64,000 nucleotides of DNA from Bacillus sp. 03113 (GCF_006546985.1 NZ_VATK01000008.1:1-64000); one strand, 5' to 3'. Shown: positions 26,632-34,832, counted from the first letter of the stretch. Notes: generated by a model not told the origin, from the letters alone. Translations and numbers: made by a program.

Positions 26632-26910
26632 GTGTTGTATAAAGAAAATCGGAATGAACATCCACAACAGTATCACGAAGCAGACTTTTATCGTCGGCCA
26701 ATTGGTTTTGGCGGATTCGGAAGACCGTTTGGATTCGGGAGGCCCTTTGGTTTTGGTTTTGGGAGACCTTTTTTTGGAGCACCATTTCTCGGAGGGCTGC
26801 TACTCGGAAGTGTATTAGGGGGAGCATTTGGATACGGTTACCCATATTATCCTTATCCGCCTTATCCGTATCCACCATATTATCCTTATTACCCTTATTA
26901 TCCTTATTAG
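26632..26910 (+). CDS. Gly/Phe- and Tyr/Pro-rich low-complexity protein
   Basis: A protein of about 92 residues. A GTG (26632) or TTG (26635) start is chosen because GGGAGGG lies just before it; the frame is open from an ATG at 26605 that lacks a site. The sequence is a Gly/Phe/Arg block (FGGFGRPFGFGRPFGFG), one short hydrophobic stretch (LGGLLLGSVLGGAFG) and a repeated YPYYPY tail. Composition resembles spore-coat or inner-spore proteins of Bacillus. Function unknown. A terminator follows at 26989. Confidence 0.7.
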   Translation: MLYKENRNEHPQQYHEADFYRRPIGFGGFGRPFGFGRPFGFGFGRPFFGAPFLGGLLLGSVLGGAFGYGYPYYPYPPYPYPPYYPYYPYYPY

Positions 26911-26988
26911 ACAAAAAATGACCTATAAAATATGCTATTGATCATGACTCTAAGTCAACTACAAGGAAGTAAGTAAATAATACGTACG

Positions 26989-27030
26989 AATCCAAGCTAG
27001 TTTACTCTCTAAGATAGCTTGGATTTTTTA
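26989..27030 (+). terminator. Terminator after the Gly/Tyr-rich gene
   Basis: AATCCAAGCTA / TAGCTTGGATT stem followed by TTTTT. Confidence 0.85.
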
Positions 27031-27074
27031 TTTACGAATTAAAATGATGGAGAAAAATAAAAAACAGTTGATTT

Positions 27075-27121
27075 TGATAATCATTTTCAATTAAAATAAA
27101 AGAAAGTGATAATCATTATCA
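27075..27121. promoter_or_regulatory. Two Fur-type boxes
   Basis: TGATAATCATTTTCA (27075-27089) and TGATAATCATTATCA (27107-27121) match the Bacillus Fur 7-1-7 box TGATAATNATTATCA at 14 of 15 and 15 of 15 defined positions. They are 32 bp apart, about three helical turns, on the same DNA face, just upstream of the DUF2325 gene. Confidence 0.8.
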
Positions 27122-27174
27122 ATAGAGGTGAGAGATAAATCATTACTTTTATTAACTATAGCTCAATATATGTC

Positions 27175-27573
27175 ATGAAATGTCATTATTGTGGTTATAT
27201 CGAAGAAGGTACAATTTGTTTTGAAATATGTCCTTGCTGTGGCGAGATTGATGGTCTTGATAGATATGAATACATAGAAACGGAGGAACATGTCATGCGT
27301 TCGCTATTAATTATTGGAGCTGACCATTTAGGAAATATCCCAAAAAAATTAGGAGAAATAGGTTATAAAGAGGTGCTTCATTTAAATGGGCGTAAGGTGC
27401 AAATGGTTAAACGTAAAATTCCTGAGCATATCGATTTTATTCTCATCCTTACAGATTATATTAATCATAATTTATCAAATGTGATAAAACAAAGAGCAAA
27501 AGAACAAGATATTCCCATTTGCTTCGCAAAACGCTCATGGTCTTCCATTCATCAAGTGCTTACCACTGTTTAG
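27175..27573 (+). CDS. DUF2325 protein with N-terminal Cys cluster
   Basis: A protein of 132 residues from the ATG at 27175. The N-terminus is Cys-rich (Cys3, Cys6, Cys15, Cys19, Cys21, Cys22), fit for a zinc ribbon or metal site. Residues 42-130 are a DUF2325 domain, a Rossmann-like fold (SLLIIGADHLGNIPKKLGEIGYKEVLHLNG, HIDFILILTDYINHNLSNVIKQRAKEQDIPICFAKRS in pieces). The ATG has no good ribosome site, whereas AGAGGTGAGAG at 27123-27133 is ideally placed for a non-standard in-frame ATC/ATT at 27139-27144. Two Fur boxes upstream predict iron repression. Function unknown. Confidence 0.7.
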   Translation: MKCHYCGYIEEGTICFEICPCCGEIDGLDRYEYIETEEHVMRSLLIIGADHLGNIPKKLGEIGYKEVLHLNGRKVQMVKRKIPEHIDFILILTDYINHNLSNVIKQRAKEQDIPICFAKRSWSSIHQVLTTV

Positions 27574-27652
27574 TGAATTTTATCTATTATAAATTTTTGT
27601 TCATTAAATTTTCACTTGTTTTCGTGCTACACCAAAATAATTAACTAGTGTC

Positions 27653-27691
27653 AGAGCCAATGTTTATGGGTATATAGAAAATTGGCTCTTT
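27653..27691 (+). terminator. Terminator after the DUF2325 gene
   Basis: AGAGCCAAT / ATTGGCTCT stem with a 21-base loop, then TT run. Confidence 0.6.
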
Positions 27692-27738
27692 TCAATGACT
27701 TAAAATTAGATTTCTTCTCATACTGAAAAATACTTAAA

Positions 27739-28635
27739 TTAATCTATTTTCAACCCAGCATCATAAACATAAGGATTACTAGGTTCTTTAATTTTTGTTA
27801 TGTTTTGACTTTCGATCATCGGGACATCAGCTCCCTCCATTGTTGTTTTTTCAATCGTTCCAGTTACTTGAATCCATTCATCATTTAATAGTTTAATATC
27901 ATTTCCTTTTGTTATCATGCCATAAACGGTTGCGTCTGCGATACAACAAACAACTCCGAATCGTGCGATTACGAATTGATCCTGCGGAAGTGCAGGTTCT
28001 TTATAAACAAATCCAGTTATCGTAATCGTTTTACCTACAACCTGTGAAAGATTTTCTCCAATCAAATTCATCAATGGTACATACATTGAATCTGAAAATT
28101 TAATATGATTCGTTTTCAAAATCTTCTTTTCTAAGGAACTATATTCTTCCTTTGTTAAAGGTTCAGGTAAATCAAAAGAGGAAGCCTGATTATTAATGGA
28201 GTCCTTATAACTTGTTGGATTTTTTTCTGCAACTTTTTGTTGGGAAACTGCTATACTCACTTGAGAACCGTAGTTGATTTGCCTTTTCATGGCAACAGTG
28301 CTACCCAACACGTTATTCGAAAATAAAAAACCTGAAATAATTGGAATTATAAATAAACTATAAATAAACATATTTTTAGTAAATGATTTTGAAATGGCAT
28401 GTTCCCCCTGACACAAGCATGTAGAACCATTTTTCTTCGAAGTACCTCTTAAAATGAGTAAAACACTTAAACTAAATAAAACGATAAATGAAAAATAAAT
28501 AAAGGGAATCATTTTTGGTGCGATAAAGAATATAATTTGATACGTCAAAAGTAATTTAAAGAGCAGCAATGTAAAGCCTGCAAGAATGATTCCTCTTACT
28601 ATATGATGATGAGAAATTTCCTCATTTCTTTTCAT
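27739..28635 (-). CDS. TIGR03943-type permease subunit (YcgQ-like)
   Basis: A 298-residue membrane protein. Start at the ATG at 28635 after GGAGGAAGGG; a longer frame runs into the upstream gene. Three or four N-terminal helices (IILAGFTLLLFKLLLTY, MIPFIYFSFIVLFSLSVLLIL, YSLFIIPIISGFLFS) are followed by a large outside domain (about 120-298) with ITITGFVYKEPALPQDQFVIARFGVVCCIADA, the conserved VCCxAD motif. It pairs with the YcgR-like gene as in B. subtilis; substrate unsettled, metal export suspected. Confidence 0.85.
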   Translation of the reverse strand: MKRNEEISHHHIVRGIILAGFTLLLFKLLLTYQIIFFIAPKMIPFIYFSFIVLFSLSVLLILRGTSKKNGSTCLCQGEHAISKSFTKNMFIYSLFIIPIISGFLFSNNVLGSTVAMKRQINYGSQVSIAVSQQKVAEKNPTSYKDSINNQASSFDLPEPLTKEEYSSLEKKILKTNHIKFSDSMYVPLMNLIGENLSQVVGKTITITGFVYKEPALPQDQFVIARFGVVCCIADATVYGMITKGNDIKLLNDEWIQVTGTIEKTTMEGADVPMIESQNITKIKEPSNPYVYDAGLKID

Positions 28636-28649
28636 AATCCCTTCCTCCA

Positions 28650-29651
28650 TTAAAAAAGCTGATATAGACATATAACTACATAGACGACAACAATCGTTAA
28701 AGCGATTAGGAAACATACAAATCTCTTTTTAAAATAAGCAAATAACATCATCGTATTCTTTACGTCCAACATTGGACCAAAAACGAGAAAAGCAAGCAAA
28801 CTTGCTTCTGTAAAATTTGATCCAAAAGAGGATGCCACAAAAGCATCTGCCTCAGAGCAAATAGAAAGAACGTAAGCAAACCCCATCATGATCCCTGGTG
28901 CAAAAATAGGATTAGATCCAATCGATACTAAAAGATTACGATCTAACAATGCTTGAAATAAACTAGCCATGAAAGCACCGATAATAAGAAATTTCCCTGT
29001 ATCAAACAATTCATCACTAGCATGATTCAAAATTTCCAAAAGTCTATTTTGAGGAACATGTTCATGATGTTGATTATGAGGAGGGTACAACTTATTTTCT
29101 TTTATGACGGTTTGTCCATTATGATTACGATATACAATCATGCCAATTATAATTGAACAAATAAATCCGATAATCATTCTAGAGTTGGCTATATTTGGTA
29201 AGTTTCTAAAAGCAAAAAAAGTAGAAGCATAGACAACAGGATTTATAATAGGGGCACTTAACATAAAAACGATCCCTACATGAGCAGGCATTCCTTTTTT
29301 AATTAACCTTCTGGCAACAGGAATAATGGCACATTCACAGATAGGAAAGATGATGCCTAACAATCCAGCTGGGATTAACGCTAAATAAGCATTTTTCGGT
29401 ATTAGTTTTTGAATCATTTTTTCAGAAACAAAGGTTTGAATGATAGCTGATACAAAAACCCCTAATAATATAAATGGAATTGCCTCTAATAGAATACTTA
29501 AAAAGATCGTGTGCACATTAAGGAATAGAGGGGGGACGTTGCTAATAATAGAATTGTTCGTGACTCTTTCAGAAAAAAGAAAGAGAAAAAGAAAAAGGCA
29601 AAATAAGAGGAAGATAAAACAATCCTTTGCTGCCCTCAATACGAATGACAC
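28650..29651 (-). CDS. YcgR-like permease (DUF318 / SO_0444 type)
   Basis: A protein of about 333 residues with 8-10 helices. A GTG start at 29651 lies 7 bases after AGGAGG; the ATG at 29657 is too close. Features: AIPFILLGVFVSAII, GIIFPICECAIIPVARRLIKKGMPAH with a Cys-x-Cys pair, MLSAPIINPVVYASTF, a cytosolic loop with His-rich NQHHEHVP, and SEADAFVASSF near the end. The CECAIIP and SEADAF motifs define this family of putative metal permeases. Operon with the YcgQ-like gene. Confidence 0.85.
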   Translation of the reverse strand: MSFVLRAAKDCFIFLLFCLFLFLFLFSERVTNNSIISNVPPLFLNVHTIFLSILLEAIPFILLGVFVSAIIQTFVSEKMIQKLIPKNAYLALIPAGLLGIIFPICECAIIPVARRLIKKGMPAHVGIVFMLSAPIINPVVYASTFFAFRNLPNIANSRMIIGFICSIIIGMIVYRNHNGQTVIKENKLYPPHNQHHEHVPQNRLLEILNHASDELFDTGKFLIIGAFMASLFQALLDRNLLVSIGSNPIFAPGIMMGFAYVLSICSEADAFVASSFGSNFTEASLLAFLVFGPMLDVKNTMMLFAYFKKRFVCFLIALTIVVVYVVICLYQLF

Positions 29652-29805
29652 GACCATTCCTCCTATCAATCTAGTAATTAATACTATCATCATATGCTTG
29701 GAGGAATAGGATATAGAACAAGGATATTCACATAGGGGAGAATTTATACGAAGTTTAGATTATCTACTCGAAAACTTTAACCTTACAAGACCAGCAAAAA
29801 AAGGA

Positions 29806-29846
29806 CAGAGAACAAGTAATTAAACTTGCTTCTGTCCTCTTTATTA
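29806..29846 (-). terminator. Terminator of the minus-strand zinc-ribbon gene
   Basis: GGACAGA...CAAGT pairs with ACTTG...TCTGTCC; on the minus strand it is followed by TTTTTT. Confidence 0.75.
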
Positions 29847-29896
29847 TTTTAAGTTAAAGAGGCGGGATATTTTAATCTTACTGAAACAGAGTTCAC

Positions 29897-30118
29897 TTAT
29901 GAAGTTTTATTCATTCTATGATCATCGTATATCGTACGAATACGAACATTTTTGGGTGTTCCTGTCACCATTCTCCCACATACTGGGCATTGGGCTTTCA
30001 ACCCTTTTAAAGCGTTTACATCAAATGTGTTTAAATATCCGTGAAAAAATGGCGAACGAAACCATTTTTTACAATTTGGATTGGTACAGCATAATTCTAA
30101 AACCTTATTTTCACTCAT
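29897..30118 (-). CDS. Small zinc-ribbon-like protein
   Basis: A 73-residue protein with two Cys pairs, Cys10/Cys11 plus Cys16 (CCTNPNCKKWFRSP) and Cys44/Cys47 (QCPVCGRMV), the layout of a zinc ribbon. AAGGAGATGATC lies before the ATG. No named family recognised. It is divergent from the excisionase-like gene, and its own terminator lies at 29806-29846. Confidence 0.65.
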   Translation of the reverse strand: MSENKVLELCCTNPNCKKWFRSPFFHGYLNTFDVNALKGLKAQCPVCGRMVTGTPKNVRIRTIYDDHRMNKTS

Positions 30119-30298
30119 TTGATCATCTCCTTAATGAATAATATACGTTCAACATCGTATGTATTCCTCTTTTTTACAGGTGAAAAAATAAGACAAGTAG
30201 TTACAAAAGGAACGTTTTTTTGTCGAATAGATTGTTTTGTTTCGTTGAATGAGATTTTAGATTAATATATATAAAAAAGTAAAAGAGGAATGATAACC

Positions 30299-30529
30299 AT
30301 GTATTTAACCATAAAAGAAACAGCAGAATATTTATCTCTAGAAGAATCATATATAGAAAGTCTAATCCAGCAGAAAAAAATTCGTGCCGTATTTGATGGA
30401 GAAGTTTTTTTAATTAATAAAGAGCAGTTTCAAACTCATTTGAAACAAATGGAAAAATATAAAGAACTAGCTGAAGAAATACTTAATGAACCGATCCCAG
30501 AGGATAAAGATATAAGGGATGAGGATTAA
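30299..30529 (+). CDS. Excisionase-family helix-turn-helix protein
   Basis: A 76-residue protein: MYLTIKETAEYLSLEESYIESLIQQKKIRAVFDG is the MerR-like winged helix of the excisionase (HTH_17) family, followed by an acidic helical tail. AAAGAGGA precedes; the ATG at 30299 is 9-11 bases downstream, while the ATG at 30290 abuts the site. No integrase is adjacent, so it is more likely a stand-alone regulator than a phage excisionase. Confidence 0.75.
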   Translation: MYLTIKETAEYLSLEESYIESLIQQKKIRAVFDGEVFLINKEQFQTHLKQMEKYKELAEEILNEPIPEDKDIRDED

Positions 30530-30722
30530 TGGGTTTATGAAGATACCTATAATCTATTGTATAACAATACGAAAAAAGTGTCACTATATTGACACAGAGG
30601 ACATCGAAAAAGGCCATTCTTTGTCGTATAATTTTTTTAGATGAAATAGAGGGGATTTCACTCTCTATTCAATCTTAATATTGATCAAATTGGGATCAAC
30701 AGTTGTGGAAGGAGAAACAAGA

Positions 30723-31376
30723 ATGAAAAAATGGGCTTTTGTATCAGATTTTGATGGAACAATATCTAAAAAAGATTTTTATTGGATGGTTATTGATCAG
30801 TACTTTCCAGATGGGAAAGAGCTTTTTAAGGATTGGAAAGCTGGAAATATTAAAGATATTGATTTTCTTGCGACTGTATTTAAAGCGATACATCAAGAAG
30901 AAGAGCAAATTATTAAAGATGTTCATTCTATTCCAATTGATGAATATATTCCAGAATTTATCAAACATGTACAACAAAATGGCGGCGACTTTTATATTCT
31001 AAGTGCAGGTACAGACTATTATATTCGCCATATCCTTGATAAGTATGACATTGAAAATGTGACTGTTTTTTCTAATGAAGGTTATTTTCATGAAAAAAAT
31101 ATTCATTTGAATATTAATGCGAATGACTGGAAATATTCAGAACGATATGGGATCGATAAAGCAACCGTTATTCAAAAATTAAAAAAAGAATATGAATTGG
31201 TTTATTTCGCTGGTGATAGTGAGCCTGATTCACATCCAGCCGTATATGCAGATTTAACATTTGCGAAGGATGCCTTACCAGATATGCTGAAAGAAAAAGG
31301 GGTTCCTTTTATTCCTGTTGAACAATTTACAGAGATTGAAGAATATTTAGTTAAAAAAGGACTGATTTCTAAATGA
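30723..31376 (+). CDS. HAD-IB phosphatase (MtnX-like)
   Basis: A 217-residue cytosolic phosphatase. Motif I is VSDFDGTIS with nucleophile Asp near residue 9 and acid Asp two residues on. Motif II lies in FYILSAGTDYYI, the conserved Lys in GIDKATVIQKLKK, and motif IV in YFAGDSEPDSHPA. A cap of about 70 residues sits between motifs I and II, as in MtnX-like enzymes. Start at the ATG after GGAAGGAGAAACA. The stop overlaps the start of the glycerol-1-phosphate dehydrogenase gene (ATGA), so the two are translated together; a phosphorylated polyol is therefore the likely substrate. Confidence 0.88.
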   Translation: MKKWAFVSDFDGTISKKDFYWMVIDQYFPDGKELFKDWKAGNIKDIDFLATVFKAIHQEEEQIIKDVHSIPIDEYIPEFIKHVQQNGGDFYILSAGTDYYIRHILDKYDIENVTVFSNEGYFHEKNIHLNINANDWKYSERYGIDKATVIQKLKKEYELVYFAGDSEPDSHPAVYADLTFAKDALPDMLKEKGVPFIPVEQFTEIEEYLVKKGLISK

Positions 31377-32431
31377 CGATCCAAGGTACAAGCTTTTCAA
31401 TTCCTGCTATTTTAGAAATCAATGAGGGAGTTATTCATCATTTAGAGTCTCTTTTAAAGAAGTATAATTTTCATAATACAATCATTTATTTTGATGATTT
31501 TACTTATGAAAATTATGCAAAAGCGATTCAGGGTACTTTTTCTTCTTTAAACATTGATACGAAAGCTTTACCTTTAAAAATGGATATTCATACCCTTATT
31601 GATGAGGCGTTTTGTATTAAAAACTATGATGCTGTTTTAGCAATGGGTGGAGGAGCGATTATTGATTATGGCAAATACATTGCTTTTTCAAGAAAGCTCC
31701 CGTTCATTAGCATTCCTACTTCTGCCTCAAATGATGGGTTTGCTAGTAGTAACTGCTCGATACAAATCAATCAAAAGAAAACAACAGTTCCAGCAAAAAT
31801 CCCCTATGGAATTGTAGTCGATCTAGATATTGTACAAACAGCTCCCAATCAGCTGATCCTTGCTGGAATTGGGGACTTGATGTCTAATATTACTGCATTA
31901 TACGACTGGGACTTTGAAGAAAGACATGGAGTAGGACAAGTAAACGCATTTGCTGCCATGTTAAGCAAAAAAGCAGTGAATAGCTTTATTCGAACACCTA
32001 TGAACGATATTAAAAACCCGATTTTTTTAAAAGAATTAATAAGTTCCATGACAATCGGTGGAATTTCAACAGATATTAGTGGAAATAGTGCACCTATAAG
32101 CGGCTCAGAGCATCTTATTTCTCATGCATTAGATAAAATTTCAGTTAATCCGCAAATGCATGGTGTACAGGTCGGAATCGCAACATATATTATGGCAAAG
32201 GTTCAAGACCATCGATATGAGAGAATCATTAAAGTATTTGAACGCACTGGCTTCTTTAATTACGTTAAAACATTGCCTTTAAACAAAGAAGAATATCGTC
32301 AAGCAATTGACTTAGCACCGAGTATAAAGCCAAGTCGTTACACTTATTTACATGAAGAAGCATACCGAGAAAAAGCAAAAAAATTATTAGATGAGGATCG
32401 GATTTTATGTGAAATATTTCACAAAATTTAA
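31373..32431 (+). CDS. sn-glycerol-1-phosphate dehydrogenase (AraM/EgsA family)
   Basis: A 352-residue NAD(P)H- and metal-dependent dehydrogenase that reduces dihydroxyacetone phosphate to sn-glycerol-1-phosphate. Motifs: VLAMGGGAIIDYGKYIA (nucleotide loop), FISIPTSASNDGFASSNCSI, GIGDLMSNITALYDW and SGSEHLISHALD with metal His ligands. In Bacillus the AraM product feeds PcrB-type heptaprenylglyceryl phosphate synthesis. Unlike araM of B. subtilis it is not in an arabinose operon but coupled to a HAD phosphatase. Terminator at 32503. Confidence 0.9.
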   Translation: MTIQGTSFSIPAILEINEGVIHHLESLLKKYNFHNTIIYFDDFTYENYAKAIQGTFSSLNIDTKALPLKMDIHTLIDEAFCIKNYDAVLAMGGGAIIDYGKYIAFSRKLPFISIPTSASNDGFASSNCSIQINQKKTTVPAKIPYGIVVDLDIVQTAPNQLILAGIGDLMSNITALYDWDFEERHGVGQVNAFAAMLSKKAVNSFIRTPMNDIKNPIFLKELISSMTIGGISTDISGNSAPISGSEHLISHALDKISVNPQMHGVQVGIATYIMAKVQDHRYERIIKVFERTGFFNYVKTLPLNKEEYRQAIDLAPSIKPSRYTYLHEEAYREKAKKLLDEDRILCEIFHKI

Positions 32432-32502
32432 TTCTTTGAGTAGCCATCTCAAATAATGAAAAACTGGTTGAACCATGAGGAGAACCCTCCCCAAAAATTT
32501 TT

Positions 32503-32528
32503 AGAGCCTACGAATGTAGGCTCTTTTG
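32503..32528 (+). terminator. Terminator after the G1P dehydrogenase gene
   Basis: AGAGCCTAC / GTAGGCTCT stem with GAAT loop and T-rich tail. Confidence 0.8.
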
Positions 32529-32529
32529 T

Positions 32530-32868
32530 TCATTGTATGGTAATGATTTCGACTGGTCCATGGTCATCACAATGTCCATTGTGAATATGATGTAATCTTC
32601 CTTTAACTATATAATCCATATGATCGGCATGAGGAACCATTTCATGTCCACAATCATTTTCATGATCACACCCACAAGCAATAGGTTTACATTCATCAGG
32701 ATTCGTTTCACTTATTGGAATTTTACATTCATCCCAGTGGCCTTCATGTTCATGATGAAGATGACCATCATGAACATAATCAATATGGTCATCATGCCGA
32801 ATTTTAGTATGACCACAGGCAATGCTATGTCGGTGTTGATGTTCACTTGTATGAATAGAGTGTTCCAT
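32530..32868 (-). CDS. His-rich metal-binding protein with internal duplication
   Basis: A 112-residue cytosolic protein with about a quarter His. Two copies of one motif are seen: ACGHTKIRHDDHIDYVHDGH with LHHEHEGHWDEC (about 17-49), and DCGHEMVPHADHMDYIVKGR with LHHIHNGHCDDH (about 72-103). Each unit keeps C-G-H, H-x2-H, DY, G-x-LHH-x-H-x-GH. A Cys cluster (ECKPIACGCDHENDC) joins them. Zinc, nickel or cobalt storage or buffering is plausible. GGAGGTATATTAGA precedes the ATG. Two palindromes lie upstream. Confidence 0.7.
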   Translation of the reverse strand: MEHSIHTSEHQHRHSIACGHTKIRHDDHIDYVHDGHLHHEHEGHWDECKIPISETNPDECKPIACGCDHENDCGHEMVPHADHMDYIVKGRLHHIHNGHCDDHGPVEIITIQ

Positions 32869-32939
32869 TCTAATATACCTCCAAACTTATTTTCTTTTTT
32901 AGTATTACCTTAAAGCATCAAAATTAATTAGTAATGACC

Positions 32940-32965
32940 GTAACAAAAATGGTCGTTTTTGTTAC
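32940..32965. promoter_or_regulatory. Palindrome upstream of the His-rich gene, operator candidate
   Basis: GTAACAAAAA / TTTTTGTTAC, a perfect 10-bp inverted repeat around TGGTCG, about 70 bases upstream of the His-rich gene. A metalloregulator site is possible; it does not match the Fur, Zur or MntR boxes I know. Confidence 0.4.
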
Positions 32966-32993
32966 AAAAAATGAAAAAGTAATGTTGTAATTC

Positions 32994-33035
32994 CTAAAAC
33001 TTATACATAATAATAATTATATGTATAAGTTTTAG
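32994..33035. repeat. 16-bp perfect inverted repeat
   Basis: CTAAAACTTATACATA at 32994-33009 and its exact complement TATGTATAAGTTTTAG at 33020-33035, with a 10-base loop. It lies between the His-rich gene and the fluoride riboswitch; role unknown (hairpin or operator). Confidence 0.6.
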
Positions 33036-33144
33036 AACAAATATCTTGAAGTGATATGATTATTTTTACTTCTAGTTGTAACAAAATAGTTATAATTTTA
33101 TCTTGAAGCCATACATTGTAATATTGTATAGTGAAAAAGGACAT

Positions 33145-33250
33145 GATGAATAGGCGATGGAGTTCGCCATGAACGCCCTAGAGCTGATGACTCCTACTAG
33201 AGATGTGACCTGAAACGGTCTTTCCCTAGTAGGAGTCTATTTTTTTGTCT
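33145..33250 (+). ncRNA. Fluoride riboswitch (crcB motif) with terminator platform
   Basis: The conserved core is visible: GGCGATGGAGTTCGCC at 33153-33168, then AACGCCC at 33172-33178 and GCTGATGACTCCTACT at 33183-33198. GACTCCTACTAG (33189-33200) pairs perfectly with CTAGTAGGAGTC (33226-33237) and is followed by TATTTTTTT, an intrinsic terminator whose 5' arm overlaps the aptamer end. Fluoride binding should stabilise the aptamer and free the downstream CLC-type gene from termination. The ligand and role follow from known fluoride riboswitches. Confidence 0.92.
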
Positions 33251-33286
33251 TCAAAGAACTTTACTAAGTAAAAAGGAGAGAGAGCA

Positions 33287-34594
33287 TTGGAGAAAATAAA
33301 ACAACTTATTGTTACAGTTTCTTCCCAGAGAATGCATGTTGGTCTGCTATTTTATGTATTCAAATGGATCATATTAGGTGGAGGAGTAGGGATTCTGGCT
33401 GGTTCGGCCTCTGCATTTTTTTTGGCAAGCTTAGATTGGGCTACGAAAACACAACAAACGTATTTATGGCTGTTATTTTTATTACCTATTGGAGGAGCAT
33501 TTGTTAGCTTGCTTTATTGGAAATTTGGTCAAAACTCTTCGAAAGGAAATAATTTAATTATTGAGCAAGCGCATGGTGCGAAAGAAAGTGTACCATTTCG
33601 TATGGCACCTTTGGTTCTATTTGGTACAGTTGTAACACATTTATTTGGTGGGTCTGCAGGACGTGAAGGAACCGCCGTTCAAATGGGTGGTGCTTTTTCT
33701 GAATTAGTAGGTAAATTATTTAAATTAGATGAAATCGATCGCAAAATTATTATGATTTGTGGGATTAGTAGTGGTTTTGGCTCAGTATTCGGAACGCCAT
33801 TGGCAGGTACCGTATTTGGGTTAGAAGTATTAGCAATTGGACTCATTCGTCATGAAGCTATTTTTCCTAGTTTTGTTGCAGCCTTTATAGGGGATATTGT
33901 GACAAGTGCTTGGGGCATACATCATCACCAATATCATATTGGAAGTATTCCAGAATTATCGTGGTTATTAATTGTAAAAATTGTAATAGCTTCTATATTA
34001 TTCGGCTTAACTAGTACGTTGTTTAGTGAATTAACGCATTGGTTAAAGACAACTTATACAAAATTGTTCCCTAACCCAGTTATTAAAAGCTTTATTGGTG
34101 GACTTATTGTTGTTGTTCTTGTTTATATTGTAGGCACAAGAAAGTATTTAGGACTGGGGATTCCTTTAATTGATCAAGCATTTGATGGGACAGTATCGTT
34201 CTTCACGTTTTTAATGAAATTAATTTTTACAGCATTAACATTAGGAGCGGGGTTCCAAGGCGGAGAAGTTACACCATTATTCGTTGTGGGTTCTACTCTA
34301 GGTAGTGCTCTTGGAGATATTTTATATGTATCAATACCATTTTTAGCAGCGCTTGGATTTATCGGGGTGTTTTGTGGTGCAACAAGTACACCAATTGCAT
34401 GTTTTATTATGGGGATTGAATTATTTGGTTCGGAGGCAAGCATATATTTATTCATTGCATGTCTTTTTAGCTACCTATTCTCAGGACATACAGGGATTTA
34501 TACATCTCAACAAATTGAAGTTTCAAAAAATAGATGGATTGAAATTCCCAAACAGGCAACACTGGCTTCGGTGAAAAAAAAGCGCATGATGTAA
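33287..34594 (+). CDS. CLC-F type fluoride/proton antiporter (EriC-F)
   Basis: A 435-residue membrane protein of the CLC family with about 10 or more helices. GSAGREGTAVQMGGAF (about 123-138) and LGAGFQGGEVTPLFVVGS (about 320-337) are the ion-path signatures; the TAVQMGG form is that of the fluoride-exporting CLC-F clade rather than the chloride GREGP type. TTG start after AAAGGAGAGAGAG. Control by the fluoride riboswitch just upstream supports fluoride export. Single-gene unit. Confidence 0.92.
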   Translation: MEKIKQLIVTVSSQRMHVGLLFYVFKWIILGGGVGILAGSASAFFLASLDWATKTQQTYLWLLFLLPIGGAFVSLLYWKFGQNSSKGNNLIIEQAHGAKESVPFRMAPLVLFGTVVTHLFGGSAGREGTAVQMGGAFSELVGKLFKLDEIDRKIIMICGISSGFGSVFGTPLAGTVFGLEVLAIGLIRHEAIFPSFVAAFIGDIVTSAWGIHHHQYHIGSIPELSWLLIVKIVIASILFGLTSTLFSELTHWLKTTYTKLFPNPVIKSFIGGLIVVVLVYIVGTRKYLGLGIPLIDQAFDGTVSFFTFLMKLIFTALTLGAGFQGGEVTPLFVVGSTLGSALGDILYVSIPFLAALGFIGVFCGATSTPIACFIMGIELFGSEASIYLFIACLFSYLFSGHTGIYTSQQIEVSKNRWIEIPKQATLASVKKKRMM

Positions 34595-34744
34595 ATTTGT
34601 AAAAGAAAATGGAATTTTTATAATAAAGAGAGGTAGTTATACATGGATATAACAGTTTAAAAGAAAAGGCGTTAAACTAGACCGAAACCCCCACCTTCTT
34701 TTATAGATATAAGGAATTGGTAAATAGTTTCTTCTTATTATAGT

Positions 34745-34782
34745 AAAAAATAGTAAGTCCATAATAGGACTTACTATTTTTT
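34745..34782 (+). terminator. Terminator-like perfect 16-bp hairpin
   Basis: AAAAAATAGTAAGTCC / GGACTTACTATTTTTT with a six-base loop, about 150 bases after the CLC-F gene. Confidence 0.75.
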
Positions 34783-34803
34783 ATAATATTCAAAATCACT
34801 TCT

Positions 34804-34832
34804 ACGTTAAGAGAGGGGATTCCTCTTAACGT
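34804..34832. repeat. Inverted repeat upstream of the Rrf2 gene
   Basis: ACGTTAAGAG / CTCTTAACGT with a nine-base loop. AAAATCACTTC occurs both just before it (about 34792) and again near 34903. Possibly a hairpin or operator; no assignment. Confidence 0.4.

Noticed and set aside
26627-26914. 95-codon open frame antisense to the Gly/Tyr-rich gene
   Set aside because: Its repetitive Asn/Lys/Asp translation is just the shadow of the YPYYPY repeats on the other strand; no ribosome site.
30744-30977. Minus-strand frame inside the HAD phosphatase gene
   Set aside because: Shadow frame rich in Phe/Asn/Ile, fully inside a well-supported gene.
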